64,000 nt of DNA from Gemmatimonadaceae bacterium (GTDB lineage: Bacteria > Gemmatimonadota > Gemmatimonadetes > Gemmatimonadales > Gemmatimonadaceae): NCBI GenBank assembly GCA_020851035.1, contig JADZDM010000005.1:248001-312000 (forward strand), written 5' to 3'. Positions 1-7,081 of this stretch are shown here, in pieces. The position numbers and the translations under genes are program-made. The notes below the pieces were generated by a model. The model saw nothing but the letters and a program-made list of their open reading frames with translations, ran no database searches and was not told the origin of the DNA. Positions within the stretch are counted from its first letter, which is position 1; every line of letters starts with the position of its first letter.

Positions 1-1
1 G

Positions 2-544
2 CGAAAGACTCTCGCCGCTGCTGGCCTTGGTCTCGCCGTCGCCGTGCTGGCCACGCCTGCCCAGGCGCAGTTCTCGATCGGGCTCGCCGGCGGCGGTACG
101 ACGGCTTCCGGCTCGATCAACAACCGGCAGGACATGGGCTACAACGGCCTGATCGCCCTGCAGGCCGGCCTGCCGCTGATCCCGTTCAGGATCCGGGCGG
201 ACCTGCAGTACAACAGCTTCGGCGGCAGCAGCTTCTCGAATGCCTTCTCGCAGGCCACCGCCGGCACCGATGCGCGCGTGATCAGCGGCTCCATCAACGC
301 CGTCATCGGCCTGCTGCCCGGCCCCGTCAAGCCGTACCTGATCGGCGGCGTCGGCTACTACGACACGAAGTTCGACGGCACGTCGAGCAGCCGGAAATTC
401 GGCTACAACTACGGCGCCGGCGTGAGGGTGACGAAGCTCTTCATCGAGGCCCGCATGCACACGGTGCAGAACACCTCGTTCGACGTGGCCAACGGCCGGA
501 GCACGGCGAAGTTCATCCCGGTCAGCGTCGGGTTCATGTTCTGA
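2..544 (+). CDS. Outer-membrane beta-barrel protein, 5' truncated
   Basis: The reading frame is open from base 2, so the start codon lies just upstream of the window and only a few residues are missing. The visible N-terminus is the end of a signal peptide: basic RK, a hydrophobic Ala/Leu/Val core, then ATPAQAQ as the probable cleavage region. The mature part (about 155 residues) is rich in Gly, Ser, Thr and Asn, with alternating hydrophobic strands such as FRIRADLQYN and PYLIGGVGYY, and ends with VSVGFMF. A terminal aromatic after a beta strand is the usual signal for BAM-assembled barrels. Size and pattern fit the OmpA-like or OmpW-like 8-stranded family. The exact ligand or role is not visible. 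It converges on argH, with a palindromic repeat in between. Confidence 0.8.
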   Translation, partial: RKTLAAAGLGLAVAVLATPAQAQFSIGLAGGGTTASGSINNRQDMGYNGLIALQAGLPLIPFRIRADLQYNSFGGSSFSNAFSQATAGTDARVISGSINAVIGLLPGPVKPYLIGGVGYYDTKFDGTSSSRKFGYNYGAGVRVTKLFIEARMHTVQNTSFDVANGRSTAKFIPVSVGFMF

Positions 545-567
545 TCCTCTGCGTTTCTCGAGCATCG

Positions 568-721
568 TCAACTGCGTGAACGCAAAGACGCAAAGGGAAC
601 GCAAAGGACGCAAAGAACAGCAAGCATTCTGGGGGTGTGGCGCGAGATTCCGCGCTACACCCCCAAAATGCTTGCTGTTCAGCTCTTCATTCCAGCAGCT
701 TCTTTGCGTCACAGCAGTTCA
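568..721. repeat. Palindromic intergenic repeat element, copy 1
   Basis: A left flank of iterated ACGCAAAG units (about 575-614) and a right flank containing CTTTGCGTCACAGCAGTTC (703-720) surround a strong central hairpin. The outer ends resemble those of the second copy near 56790-57013: both read CAACTGC..GTGACGCAA or its complement. Both copies sit between convergent genes. The argH stop codon (719-721) falls inside the right end of the element, so the element may supply the stop. This looks like a dispersed non-autonomous palindromic repeat and not a coding region. Confidence 0.7.
615..680. terminator. Long hairpin, probable bidirectional terminator
   Basis: Left arm 615-644 begins GAACAGCAAGCATT and right arm 651-680 ends AATGCTTGCTGTTC. 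The 30-nt arms pair with two non-Watson-Crick positions around a 6-nt loop. It lies between the convergent ends of the barrel gene and argH. There is no clear T-tract, so a classical Rho-independent mechanism is not certain. Confidence 0.55.
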
Positions 722-2119
722 AGAGGCCGACGAAGCACCTGACAGAGCAGCGTGCGCCGACGCGATCTGGTCGCGGACCGCACTGACGGCGGTGCCACCG
801 GGTACTGATCGCCGATCGACGCTGGCTTGCGCCGACAGCGCGTCGAGCGTGTCGTCACCGAACGTCGCGTGCGCCGCCTTGAACGCGGACAACGGCAGTT
901 CGTGCAGCTCGAGCTTCCGTTCTTCTGCCTGTCGCACGAGCGAGCCGACGGCGCCGTGCGATTCGCGGAAGGTGACACCGCGCAGCACGAGATAGTCGGC
1001 CAGGTCGGTGGCCATCATCACCGAGGTCACGGCAGCGTTCATGCGATCCGTGCGGAACGTCAGCTCGTCCACCGCACCGGCAACGGCTGGCAGCACCAGC
1101 GACATCACGTCCACCGCATCGAACAGCGACCGCTTGTCGTCCTGCAGGTCCTTGTTGTAGCCGCCCGGCAGCCCCTTGAGCGCCATCACCATGCTGGTGA
1201 GGTCGGAGAACACGCGGGCCGCGCTGCCACGCGTGAGCTCGAGCGCGTCGGGGTTCCGCTTCTGCGGCATCATGCTCGATCCGGTCGAGAAGGCATCGCC
1301 GAACTGCACGAAGCCGAACTCGCTGGTGCCGAACAGGATCAGGTCCTCGGCGAGGCGCGAGAGGTGCGTGGCCGTCATCGTCAGCGCATAGAGCGTGTCG
1401 GCGACGAAGTCGCGATCGCCGACGGCATCGATGCTGTTCGGCGACAGCGAGGCGAAGCCCAGCTCGTCGCGCAGCAGCTCGCGCGAGACCGGGAATGCCG
1501 TGCCCGCAATGGCGCCCGAGCCCAGCGGCAGCACGTTTGCCGTGGCGGCCGCGTGGGCGAGGCGCGTGCGGTCGCGCGCGAGGGGCCAGAAGTGCGACAG
1601 CAGCCAGTGCGCCAGCGTGACGGGCTGTGCGCGCTGCAGGTGCGTGTAGGCGGGCAACAGGTCCGCCTGGTGCTTCTCGGCGTGTGCCAGCAGCACCTTC
1701 TGCACCTCGGCGATGCCGAGGTCGAGCTGCGAGATCGCGTCCAGTGTCCAGAGGCGCGTGCCGGTGGCCACCTGATCGTTGCGGCTGCGGCCCGTGTGCA
1801 GCTTGCTGGCAAGGTCACCGACGTGTGTGTGCAGCAGCCGGTCGACCATGGTGTGCACATCCTCGTCGCTCGGCAGCGGCTGCGCGCCGGCCACGAAGTC
1901 GTCGGCCACCGCGGCCAGGCCCGCGTCCATGCGCGCACCCTCGTCCTCGGTCAGGATGTCGCCGCGCACCAGCCCCTTGGCCCACGCACGCGAGAGCTGG
2001 ATGTCGAACGGCCAGAGGCGGAAGTCGACCGTGATCGACCGGTTCACCGCGTCCAGAATGGCGGAGGGGCCGCCGGCGAAGCGACCCCCCCACAGCTTGT
2101 GTGTCGGTCCGCCGGCCAC
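719..2119 (-). CDS. argH: Argininosuccinate lyase
   Basis: Catalyses the last step of arginine synthesis, splitting argininosuccinate into arginine and fumarate; cytosolic homotetramer of the fumarase/aspartase superfamily. The 466 residues match the family length. Visible signatures are HTGRSRNDQ (about 108-116), THLQRAQP (about 159-166) and the superfamily loop SSMMPQKRNPD (281-291), which carries the catalytic serine. The GTG start at 2119 directly abuts the TAA stop of argG (TAAGTG), so the two genes are translationally coupled and expressed from the argG promoter. The stop codon falls within the right edge of a palindromic repeat, which may have replaced the original 3' end. Identification is secure. 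Confidence 0.97.
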   Translation of the reverse strand: MAGGPTHKLWGGRFAGGPSAILDAVNRSITVDFRLWPFDIQLSRAWAKGLVRGDILTEDEGARMDAGLAAVADDFVAGAQPLPSDEDVHTMVDRLLHTHVGDLASKLHTGRSRNDQVATGTRLWTLDAISQLDLGIAEVQKVLLAHAEKHQADLLPAYTHLQRAQPVTLAHWLLSHFWPLARDRTRLAHAAATANVLPLGSGAIAGTAFPVSRELLRDELGFASLSPNSIDAVGDRDFVADTLYALTMTATHLSRLAEDLILFGTSEFGFVQFGDAFSTGSSMMPQKRNPDALELTRGSAARVFSDLTSMVMALKGLPGGYNKDLQDDKRSLFDAVDVMSLVLPAVAGAVDELTFRTDRMNAAVTSVMMATDLADYLVLRGVTFRESHGAVGSLVRQAEERKLELHELPLSAFKAAHATFGDDTLDALSAQASVDRRSVPGGTAVSAVRDQIASAHAALSGASSAS

Positions 2120-3394
2120 TTATGCGCCTGCGGACGTCGGCGTGTTGGTCGGCGATGCTTCCTTCGCATCGGCCGTGCCCCACGACGGCACGTACCCCAT
2201 CTCGGCGTCCTTGAGTGCGCGCACACGGTACGGCAGGCCGTAGAGGCGGATGAAGCCGCCCGCATCGGCCTGCTGGTACACGTTGTCCTCGCCGAACGTG
2301 ACGAACCGCTCGTCGTAGATCGCGTGGGCGCTCTGGCGGCCGGCGACGATCACGTTGCCCTTGTACAGCTTGAGCGTGACGGTGCCGGTGATGCGCTCCT
2401 GCGTGACGTTCACGAAGGCGTCGTAGGCATCGCGCTCGGTGGTCCACCAGCGGCCTTCGTACACCAGGTCGGCGTAGCGCGGCGCGATCAGGTCCTTGGC
2501 GGCCAGCGTGCGTCGGTCGAGCACCAGCTGCTCGAGCTCAGAGTGTGCGGCGTAGAGCAGCGTGCCGCCCGGTGTCTCGTAGACGCCACGGCTCTTCATG
2601 CCGACGAGGCGATCCTCGACCAGGTCGATGCGGCCAACGCCGTTGCGGGCGCCGATCCTGTTGCAGGCCGAAAGCAGGTCGAAGGCGCCAAGCTTCTCGC
2701 CGTTGATGCTGATGGGCGTGCCCGCCTCGAAGCCGATGGTGACGTACTCCGGCGTGTCGGGCGCCGCTTCCGGCGACACGGTGAGCTGGAACATGTCCTC
2801 GACCGGCTCCCAGTTCGGGTCCTCGAGTCCACCGCCCTCGTGGCTGAGGTGGAAGAGGTTGGCGTCGCGGGAGTAGATCTTCTCGACCGTCGCGACGATC
2901 GGCACGTTCTTCGCCTTGGCGTAGGCGATGGCGTCCTCGCGGCTCCGGATGTCCCAGATGCGCCACGGGGCGATCACCTCGAGGTCCGGGGCGAAGGTCA
3001 TGTAGCTCAACTCGAAGCGCACCTGGTCATTGCCCTTGCCGGTGCAGCCATGGGCGAGGGCATCGGCGCCGAACTGGCGCGCCACCTCGACCTGCGACCG
3101 CGCGATGAGGGGGCGGGCGATGGAGGTGCCGAGGAGATACTTGCGGTTGTAGATGGCGCCGGCGCGGAGCATCGGGAAGATGAACTCGCGGACGAAGCGC
3201 TCCTTGAGGTCCACCACCACGCACTCCTCGGCGCCGGAGGCGATCGCCTTCTCGCGCACGCCGCCGAGGTCGTCCTGGCCGATGTCGGCCGCGACGCAGA
3301 TGACACGCGATCCCGGGTAATGCTCCTTGAGCCACGGGACGATGATCGAGGTATCGAGACCGCCCGAGTAGGCGAGTGCAATCGTGTGGGCCAT
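2120..3394 (-). CDS. argG: Argininosuccinate synthase
   Basis: Joins citrulline and aspartate with ATP to make argininosuccinate, the substrate of the next gene argH. The N-terminal ATP-pyrophosphatase loop AYSGGLDTS is at residues 8-16; further hallmarks include GCTGKGNDQVRFE and the GVGRIDLVEDR segment. I chose the ATG at 3394 (424 residues) because TTTGGAG lies 6 bases upstream; a TTG at 3406 is in frame but overlaps that Shine-Dalgarno sequence. A 21-bp palindrome at 3416-3436 overlaps the likely promoter, so ArgR repression by arginine is expected. Codon use and length are ordinary. Confidence 0.97.
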   Translation of the reverse strand: MAHTIALAYSGGLDTSIIVPWLKEHYPGSRVICVAADIGQDDLGGVREKAIASGAEECVVVDLKERFVREFIFPMLRAGAIYNRKYLLGTSIARPLIARSQVEVARQFGADALAHGCTGKGNDQVRFELSYMTFAPDLEVIAPWRIWDIRSREDAIAYAKAKNVPIVATVEKIYSRDANLFHLSHEGGGLEDPNWEPVEDMFQLTVSPEAAPDTPEYVTIGFEAGTPISINGEKLGAFDLLSACNRIGARNGVGRIDLVEDRLVGMKSRGVYETPGGTLLYAAHSELEQLVLDRRTLAAKDLIAPRYADLVYEGRWWTTERDAYDAFVNVTQERITGTVTLKLYKGNVIVAGRQSAHAIYDERFVTFGEDNVYQQADAGGFIRLYGLPYRVRALKDAEMGYVPSWGTADAKEASPTNTPTSAGA

Positions 3395-3407
3395 GTGGAA
3401 CTCCAAA

Positions 3408-3444
3408 GTGAAATTTTATGCAGCTTCACTGCATAAGTTCGCAA
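3408..3444 (-). promoter_or_regulatory. argG promoter with ArgR operator
   Basis: On the minus strand TTGCGA (3444-3439) and CATAAA (3420-3415) are separated by 18 bases, a plausible sigma-70 pair. The perfect palindrome TTATGCAG-CTTCA-CTGCATAA (3416-3436) covers the spacer and -10 region. Its core TATGCA-N7-TGCATA is shared with the site upstream of argC and resembles ARG boxes known from actinobacteria. Binding by the adjacent ArgR is inferred. Confidence 0.7.
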
Positions 3445-3481
3445 AAACGGACCCCCGCCACAAGGGCGAGTTCGTCCCCGG

Positions 3482-3952
3482 TCAGCCGCGCTCGCCGGCG
3501 ATGGTGCTGAGGCGTCGCATGACGCGCAGGCGGGCATCGCCGGAGCGGCAGACGAGCAGGATCGTGTCGTCGCCGGCGATGGTGCCGAGCACGTCCGGCC
3601 AGGCCTCGCTGTCGATGGCGGCGGCCACCGGCTGGGCGCCGCCGGCCATGGTATGCAGCACCACCAGCTCGCCGGTGCCGTCCACCTTGTCGAAGAACTG
3701 CGGCAGCAGGTGGTCGAGGGCGCCGCGGTCGTCCTCCTCGGTGGCCACCCCGCCGTCGGTGAAGGCGTAGCGCACGCCGTCATCGGTCGGGATGCGTGCC
3801 AGCCGCAGCTCGTGCAGGTCGCGCGAGAGGGTGGACTGCGTCACCTCCCACCCCCGCTCCCGGAGCAGCCGGCGCAGCTCGTCCTGGCTCTGCACCGCCC
3901 GCGACTCGACGATCGCCCCGATCGCCTGGTGTCGCTCGCGCTTGTTGGCCAT
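3482..3952 (-). CDS. argR: Arginine repressor
   Basis: Arginine-responsive repressor (AhrC/ArgR family), a hexamer that binds ARG boxes when loaded with arginine. With the ATG at 3952 it has 156 residues, the family norm; an in-frame extension to 4048 would add low-complexity residues and run through the argC promoter, so I rejected it. The N-terminal winged helix contains the recognition segment TQSTLSRDLHEL (about 41-52). The C-terminal domain has GTIAGDDTIL, the arginine-binding and trimerisation motif. It lies 87 bp upstream of argG and is divergent from argC, so it can control both arms and possibly itself. Identification is secure. Confidence 0.95.
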   Translation of the reverse strand: MANKRERHQAIGAIVESRAVQSQDELRRLLRERGWEVTQSTLSRDLHELRLARIPTDDGVRYAFTDGGVATEEDDRGALDHLLPQFFDKVDGTGELVVLHTMAGGAQPVAAAIDSEAWPDVLGTIAGDDTILLVCRSGDARLRVMRRLSTIAGERG

Positions 3953-4007
3953 CGCCGCACCACCCGCGTTCCGAGGGAGCCGCACCCGCCCGGCGCGATC
4001 TTCGCCA

Positions 4008-4049
4008 TTGACGGGGGGGCAGTGAAAGAATATGCATTCAATATGCATA
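4008..4049 (+). promoter_or_regulatory. argC promoter and ArgR operator, leaderless start
   Basis: TTGACG (4008-4013), a 17-base spacer and TATGCA (4031-4036) form a sigma-70-like promoter whose expected transcription start is about 4043, exactly the A of the argC ATG. The perfect palindrome TATGCAT-TCAAT-ATGCATA (4031-4049) covers the -10 and the start codon and matches the argG operator. The combination predicts a leaderless, ArgR-repressed argCBD transcript. Transcription start and binding are inferred. Confidence 0.65.
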
Positions 4050-5017
4050 AACTCCCTGTCGCCGTGCTAGGGGCCAGCGGGTATGCCGGTCAGGAACTCT
4101 GCCGGCTGCTCGAGCGGCATCCGGACTTCGCACTCAGCCACGCCGCCGCACATTCGCGGGCCGGGGAAACGCTGCAGCTGCCCGGACGCGCTCTGACGAT
4201 GGTCGGCGTCGAGACCGTCCCGCTCGCCGAGATGGCGGTCGTGTTCTCCGCCCTGCCGCATGGTGCATCCGCCACCTGGGTCGAAGCCGCGCAACAGGCG
4301 GGCGCCAGGGTCATCGACCTCTCCAGCGACCTCCGCCCGGGGCAGGGTGCATTCGCCCTTGGCGATGTCGACGCACCGTACGGCCTGCCCGAGCTGAACC
4401 GCGACGCGATCCGGACGGCGCAGGTCGTGGCGAACCCGGGGTGCTACCCGACGGCCACGCTCCTCGGCCTGCTCCCGCTCGTCGCGCGCGACCTGCTGGT
4501 GCCCGGTGCACCCATCGTCGTCGATGCGGCGAGCGGCGTGTCCGGCGCCGGCAACGCCCCGAAGCTGGACCTCCTCTATGGCGAAGTGGCCGAGGACTTC
4601 CGCGCCTATGGCGTCGGCAACACGCACCGCCACCTGGGCGAGATGCGCGCCACGCTCGATGCCCTCGGCGCCGACGCCGACCTGCTCTTCACGCCGCACC
4701 TGCTCCCCGTGATGCGCGGCATCCTCGCGACGATCACCGTCACGCTGCGCGAGCCGCTGGTGGATCCGGGCGCGCTGTATCGCACGCACTACGCCGTCGA
4801 GCCCTTCGTCGAGGTGGCCGGCGCACCGCCGCGGCTCCGGGAGGTGGCGCACCGCAACGTCGCGCGCATCCACGCCACCCCGCTCGCACACACCCGCCAG
4901 CCGATGCTGCAGGTCTTCGTCGCGATCGACAACCTCGTCAAGGGCGCCGCCGGCCAGGCCATCCAGAACGCGAACCTGCTCTGCGGCCTCGACGAAGTGG
5001 CGGGGCTGCCGTCGTGA
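4043..5017 (+). CDS. argC: N-acetyl-gamma-glutamyl-phosphate reductase
   Basis: NADPH-dependent reduction of N-acetylglutamyl-5-phosphate to the semialdehyde, third step of arginine synthesis. The Rossmann motif GASGYAG is at residues 10-16 and the catalytic cysteine lies in NPGCYPT (Cys134); GNTHRHLGEM carries the conserved histidines. At 324 residues it is of normal length. I start at ATG 4043, which coincides with the predicted transcription start; an upstream in-frame GTG at 4022 follows a G-run but would lie upstream of that start. The TGA overlaps the GTG of argB by four bases, so argC-argB-argD form one operon divergent from argR-argG-argH. Confidence 0.95.
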   Translation: MHKLPVAVLGASGYAGQELCRLLERHPDFALSHAAAHSRAGETLQLPGRALTMVGVETVPLAEMAVVFSALPHGASATWVEAAQQAGARVIDLSSDLRPGQGAFALGDVDAPYGLPELNRDAIRTAQVVANPGCYPTATLLGLLPLVARDLLVPGAPIVVDAASGVSGAGNAPKLDLLYGEVAEDFRAYGVGNTHRHLGEMRATLDALGADADLLFTPHLLPVMRGILATITVTLREPLVDPGALYRTHYAVEPFVEVAGAPPRLREVAHRNVARIHATPLAHTRQPMLQVFVAIDNLVKGAAGQAIQNANLLCGLDEVAGLPS

Positions 5018-5775
5018 CGCGCGTGTTCAAGCTCGGCGGGAGAGTGCAGTCGGATCCGGCGCTGCCGGCGCTGCTGGCCGCCGCGTGGCGTGCCGCACCC
5101 TCGATGGTGGTGGTGCATGGAGGCGGGGACGAGGTCTCGGCGCTGCAGATGGCGTTCGGCCGCGAGTCGACCTTCGTCGACGGCCGACGCGTCACGGCAG
5201 TGGCCGACCTGGACCTGCTGCGGATGGCGCTCTCAGGCAGCGCGAACAAGCGGCTCGTGGCGGCGATGGTGGGTGCCGGCGTGCCGGCGGTCGGCATCTC
5301 CGGCGAGGATGCGGGGATGGTGCGCGCCACCGCGACGGCCCGTGCGACGATGGGCGAGGTCGGAACCCCCGACGTGGTGGACGATGCCCTGCTGCGACAC
5401 CTGCTGGCGGGCGGCTTCTGTCCCGTGGTCTCCCCGCTCGCGCGCGACGCCGGGTCACCGGCTGGCGGGGTGCTCAACGTGAATGGCGATGACGCGGCCG
5501 CGGCGATCGCCGTCGCGCTGCACGCCGCCGAGCTCGTGCTGGTGAGTGACGTGCCCGGCGTGCTGGTGGACGGCGTGCCGCAGTCGCACCTCGACGCCGA
5601 GGCCGCGCGGGCACTGATCGCGCGCGGCGTGGCGCGTGGCGGGATGGCGGCCAAGCTCGATGCCGCACTCGGCGCGCTGGCGCGTGGCGTGCGGCAGGTC
5701 CGGGTCGGCGCGGTGCTGGCGCTGACCGACGCCACGCATGGAACGGTGATCACCCTTGCCGGAGTACCCGCATGA
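5014..5775 (+). CDS. argB: Acetylglutamate kinase
   Basis: Phosphorylates N-acetylglutamate; product passes to ArgC. Amino-acid-kinase fold with FKLGGRV at the N-terminus (phosphate-binding lysine), VVVHGGGDEVS (substrate loop), NVNGDDAAAAIAVAL and LVLVSDVPGVL near the nucleotide site, and GGMAAKLDAAL close to the C-terminus. At 253 residues it is on the short side for ArgB and lacks the N-terminal helix that forms the arginine-sensitive hexamer in some family members, so feedback inhibition may be absent; this is inference. The start GTG overlaps argC and the stop overlaps the ATG of argD (ATGA). Confidence 0.92.
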   Translation: MTRVFKLGGRVQSDPALPALLAAAWRAAPSMVVVHGGGDEVSALQMAFGRESTFVDGRRVTAVADLDLLRMALSGSANKRLVAAMVGAGVPAVGISGEDAGMVRATATARATMGEVGTPDVVDDALLRHLLAGGFCPVVSPLARDAGSPAGGVLNVNGDDAAAAIAVALHAAELVLVSDVPGVLVDGVPQSHLDAEAARALIARGVARGGMAAKLDAALGALARGVRQVRVGAVLALTDATHGTVITLAGVPA

Positions 5776-7034
5776 CTGCCGCACTTGCGACACCTGTCGC
5801 CCCGTCCGCCATCCCGTCATCCGTGCCGTCCGAGGGCAGTGGCGCCGACCCCGTGACGAGCAGCATTGCGTACACCTACAAGCGATTCCCCGTCACCATC
5901 GTGCGGGGCGAGGGTGTCACGCTCTATGACGATGCCGGCACGGCCTATCTCGACTGCATGTCCGGGATCGCCACCAACGCGCTCGGCTACAACGATGCCG
6001 GCGTGAATGCCGCGATCACCGAGGCGCTGCAGACGGGGCTGATCCACCTGTCGAACCTCGTGACGAACGAGCCGGCCGAGCGGCTCGCGCACTTCCTCAC
6101 CGCGCGCACCTTCGCGGACAAGGTGTTCTTCTGCAACTCCGGCGTGGAGGCGGTCGAGGGGGCGATCAAGTTCGCGCGGCGGTGGGGGCGCAGCATCGAT
6201 GCCGAGGGGGGCAAGCACGGCATCGTGTCGGTGCGCGGCAGCTTTCATGGCCGGCTCGGTGCCGCGCTGGCCGCCACCGACCGTGCGGCGTACCGCATGC
6301 CCTTCCGCCCGCTCACGCCGGGCGTGACGATCGTCGAGCGGGACCTCGACACCCTCCGGGCCGTGCTGTCCGCGGAGTCGACCGCGGCGGTGATCATCGA
6401 GCCGGTGCAGGGCGAGGGTGGCCTGCGCCCCGTGGACCACGACTTCCTGCGCGCGGTGCGTGCGCTCACGCGCGAGCGCAACATCCTGCTCATCCTGGAC
6501 GAGATCCAGTGTGGCCTGGGCCGCACCGGCTGCTTCCTCGCGCACGAGCCGATCGGCATCAAGCCGGACATCGTCACGCTGGCGAAGCCGCTGGCCGGCG
6601 GGCTGCCGATGGGCGCCATCCTGCTGACGGCGGACGTTGCGGATGCACTGAAGCCGGGAGAGCATGGCACCACCTTCGGTGGCGGCCCGCTGGTCACGCA
6701 TGTGGCGCTGCACGTCTGCCAGCGGCTGGCCGACCCGGCGTTGCTGCTCCGCGTGCGTGAGGACGGCGCGTGGTTCGGTGCCAGGCTGGCCGCGCTCAAG
6801 AGTGCACACTCGAGCGTGCGGGCCGTGCGCGGCGTGGGATTCATGTGGGGCGTGGACGTGACCGAGCCCGCCAGCGCGGTGATCGAACGGGCGCGCGCGA
6901 AGGGCCTGCTGATCATCTCGGCTGGCGACCACACGCTGCGCATCCTGCCGCCGCTGGTGGCGACGCGCGATGACCTGGATCGCGCGGTGACGCTGCTGGA
7001 GCTCGCGCTCCGGGACGTGGCACCGACCTTCTGA
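5772..7034 (+). CDS. argD: Acetylornithine aminotransferase
   Basis: PLP-dependent class III aminotransferase converting N-acetylglutamate semialdehyde to N-acetylornithine. Visible features are the phosphate-binding region FFCNSGVEAVEGAIKFARRW, the cofactor aspartate in LILDEIQCGLGRTG, and the Schiff-base lysine in TLAKPLAGGLPMGA. Its 420 residues include about 25 poorly conserved N-terminal residues rich in Pro/Ala/Ser. It overlaps argB by four bases and ends the argCBD operon. Family members also act on succinyldiaminopimelate in lysine synthesis, which is possible here. argJ, argF and argA are not in the window. Confidence 0.93.
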   Translation: MTAALATPVAPSAIPSSVPSEGSGADPVTSSIAYTYKRFPVTIVRGEGVTLYDDAGTAYLDCMSGIATNALGYNDAGVNAAITEALQTGLIHLSNLVTNEPAERLAHFLTARTFADKVFFCNSGVEAVEGAIKFARRWGRSIDAEGGKHGIVSVRGSFHGRLGAALAATDRAAYRMPFRPLTPGVTIVERDLDTLRAVLSAESTAAVIIEPVQGEGGLRPVDHDFLRAVRALTRERNILLILDEIQCGLGRTGCFLAHEPIGIKPDIVTLAKPLAGGLPMGAILLTADVADALKPGEHGTTFGGGPLVTHVALHVCQRLADPALLLRVREDGAWFGARLAALKSAHSSVRAVRGVGFMWGVDVTEPASAVIERARAKGLLIISAGDHTLRILPPLVATRDDLDRAVTLLELALRDVAPTF

Positions 7035-7081
7035 CGACAGACCGCGCCATCGGGACCCGGCGGCCCGTGTAGCTTTCCGGC

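Noticed and set aside
585-620. GGACGCAAAG as a GEMM riboswitch core
   Set aside because: It is one unit of an iterated ACGCAAAG repeat downstream of a gene, with no riboswitch stems.
827-3436. 869-residue open frame antisense to argH and argG
   Set aside because: Arg/Val/Gly/His-rich composition, opposite to two unmistakable arg genes; a high-GC antisense artefact.
4022-4043. GTG 4022 as argC start
   Set aside because: It lies upstream of the transcription start predicted from TTGACG-N17-TATGCA and between promoter elements; kept only as an alternative.
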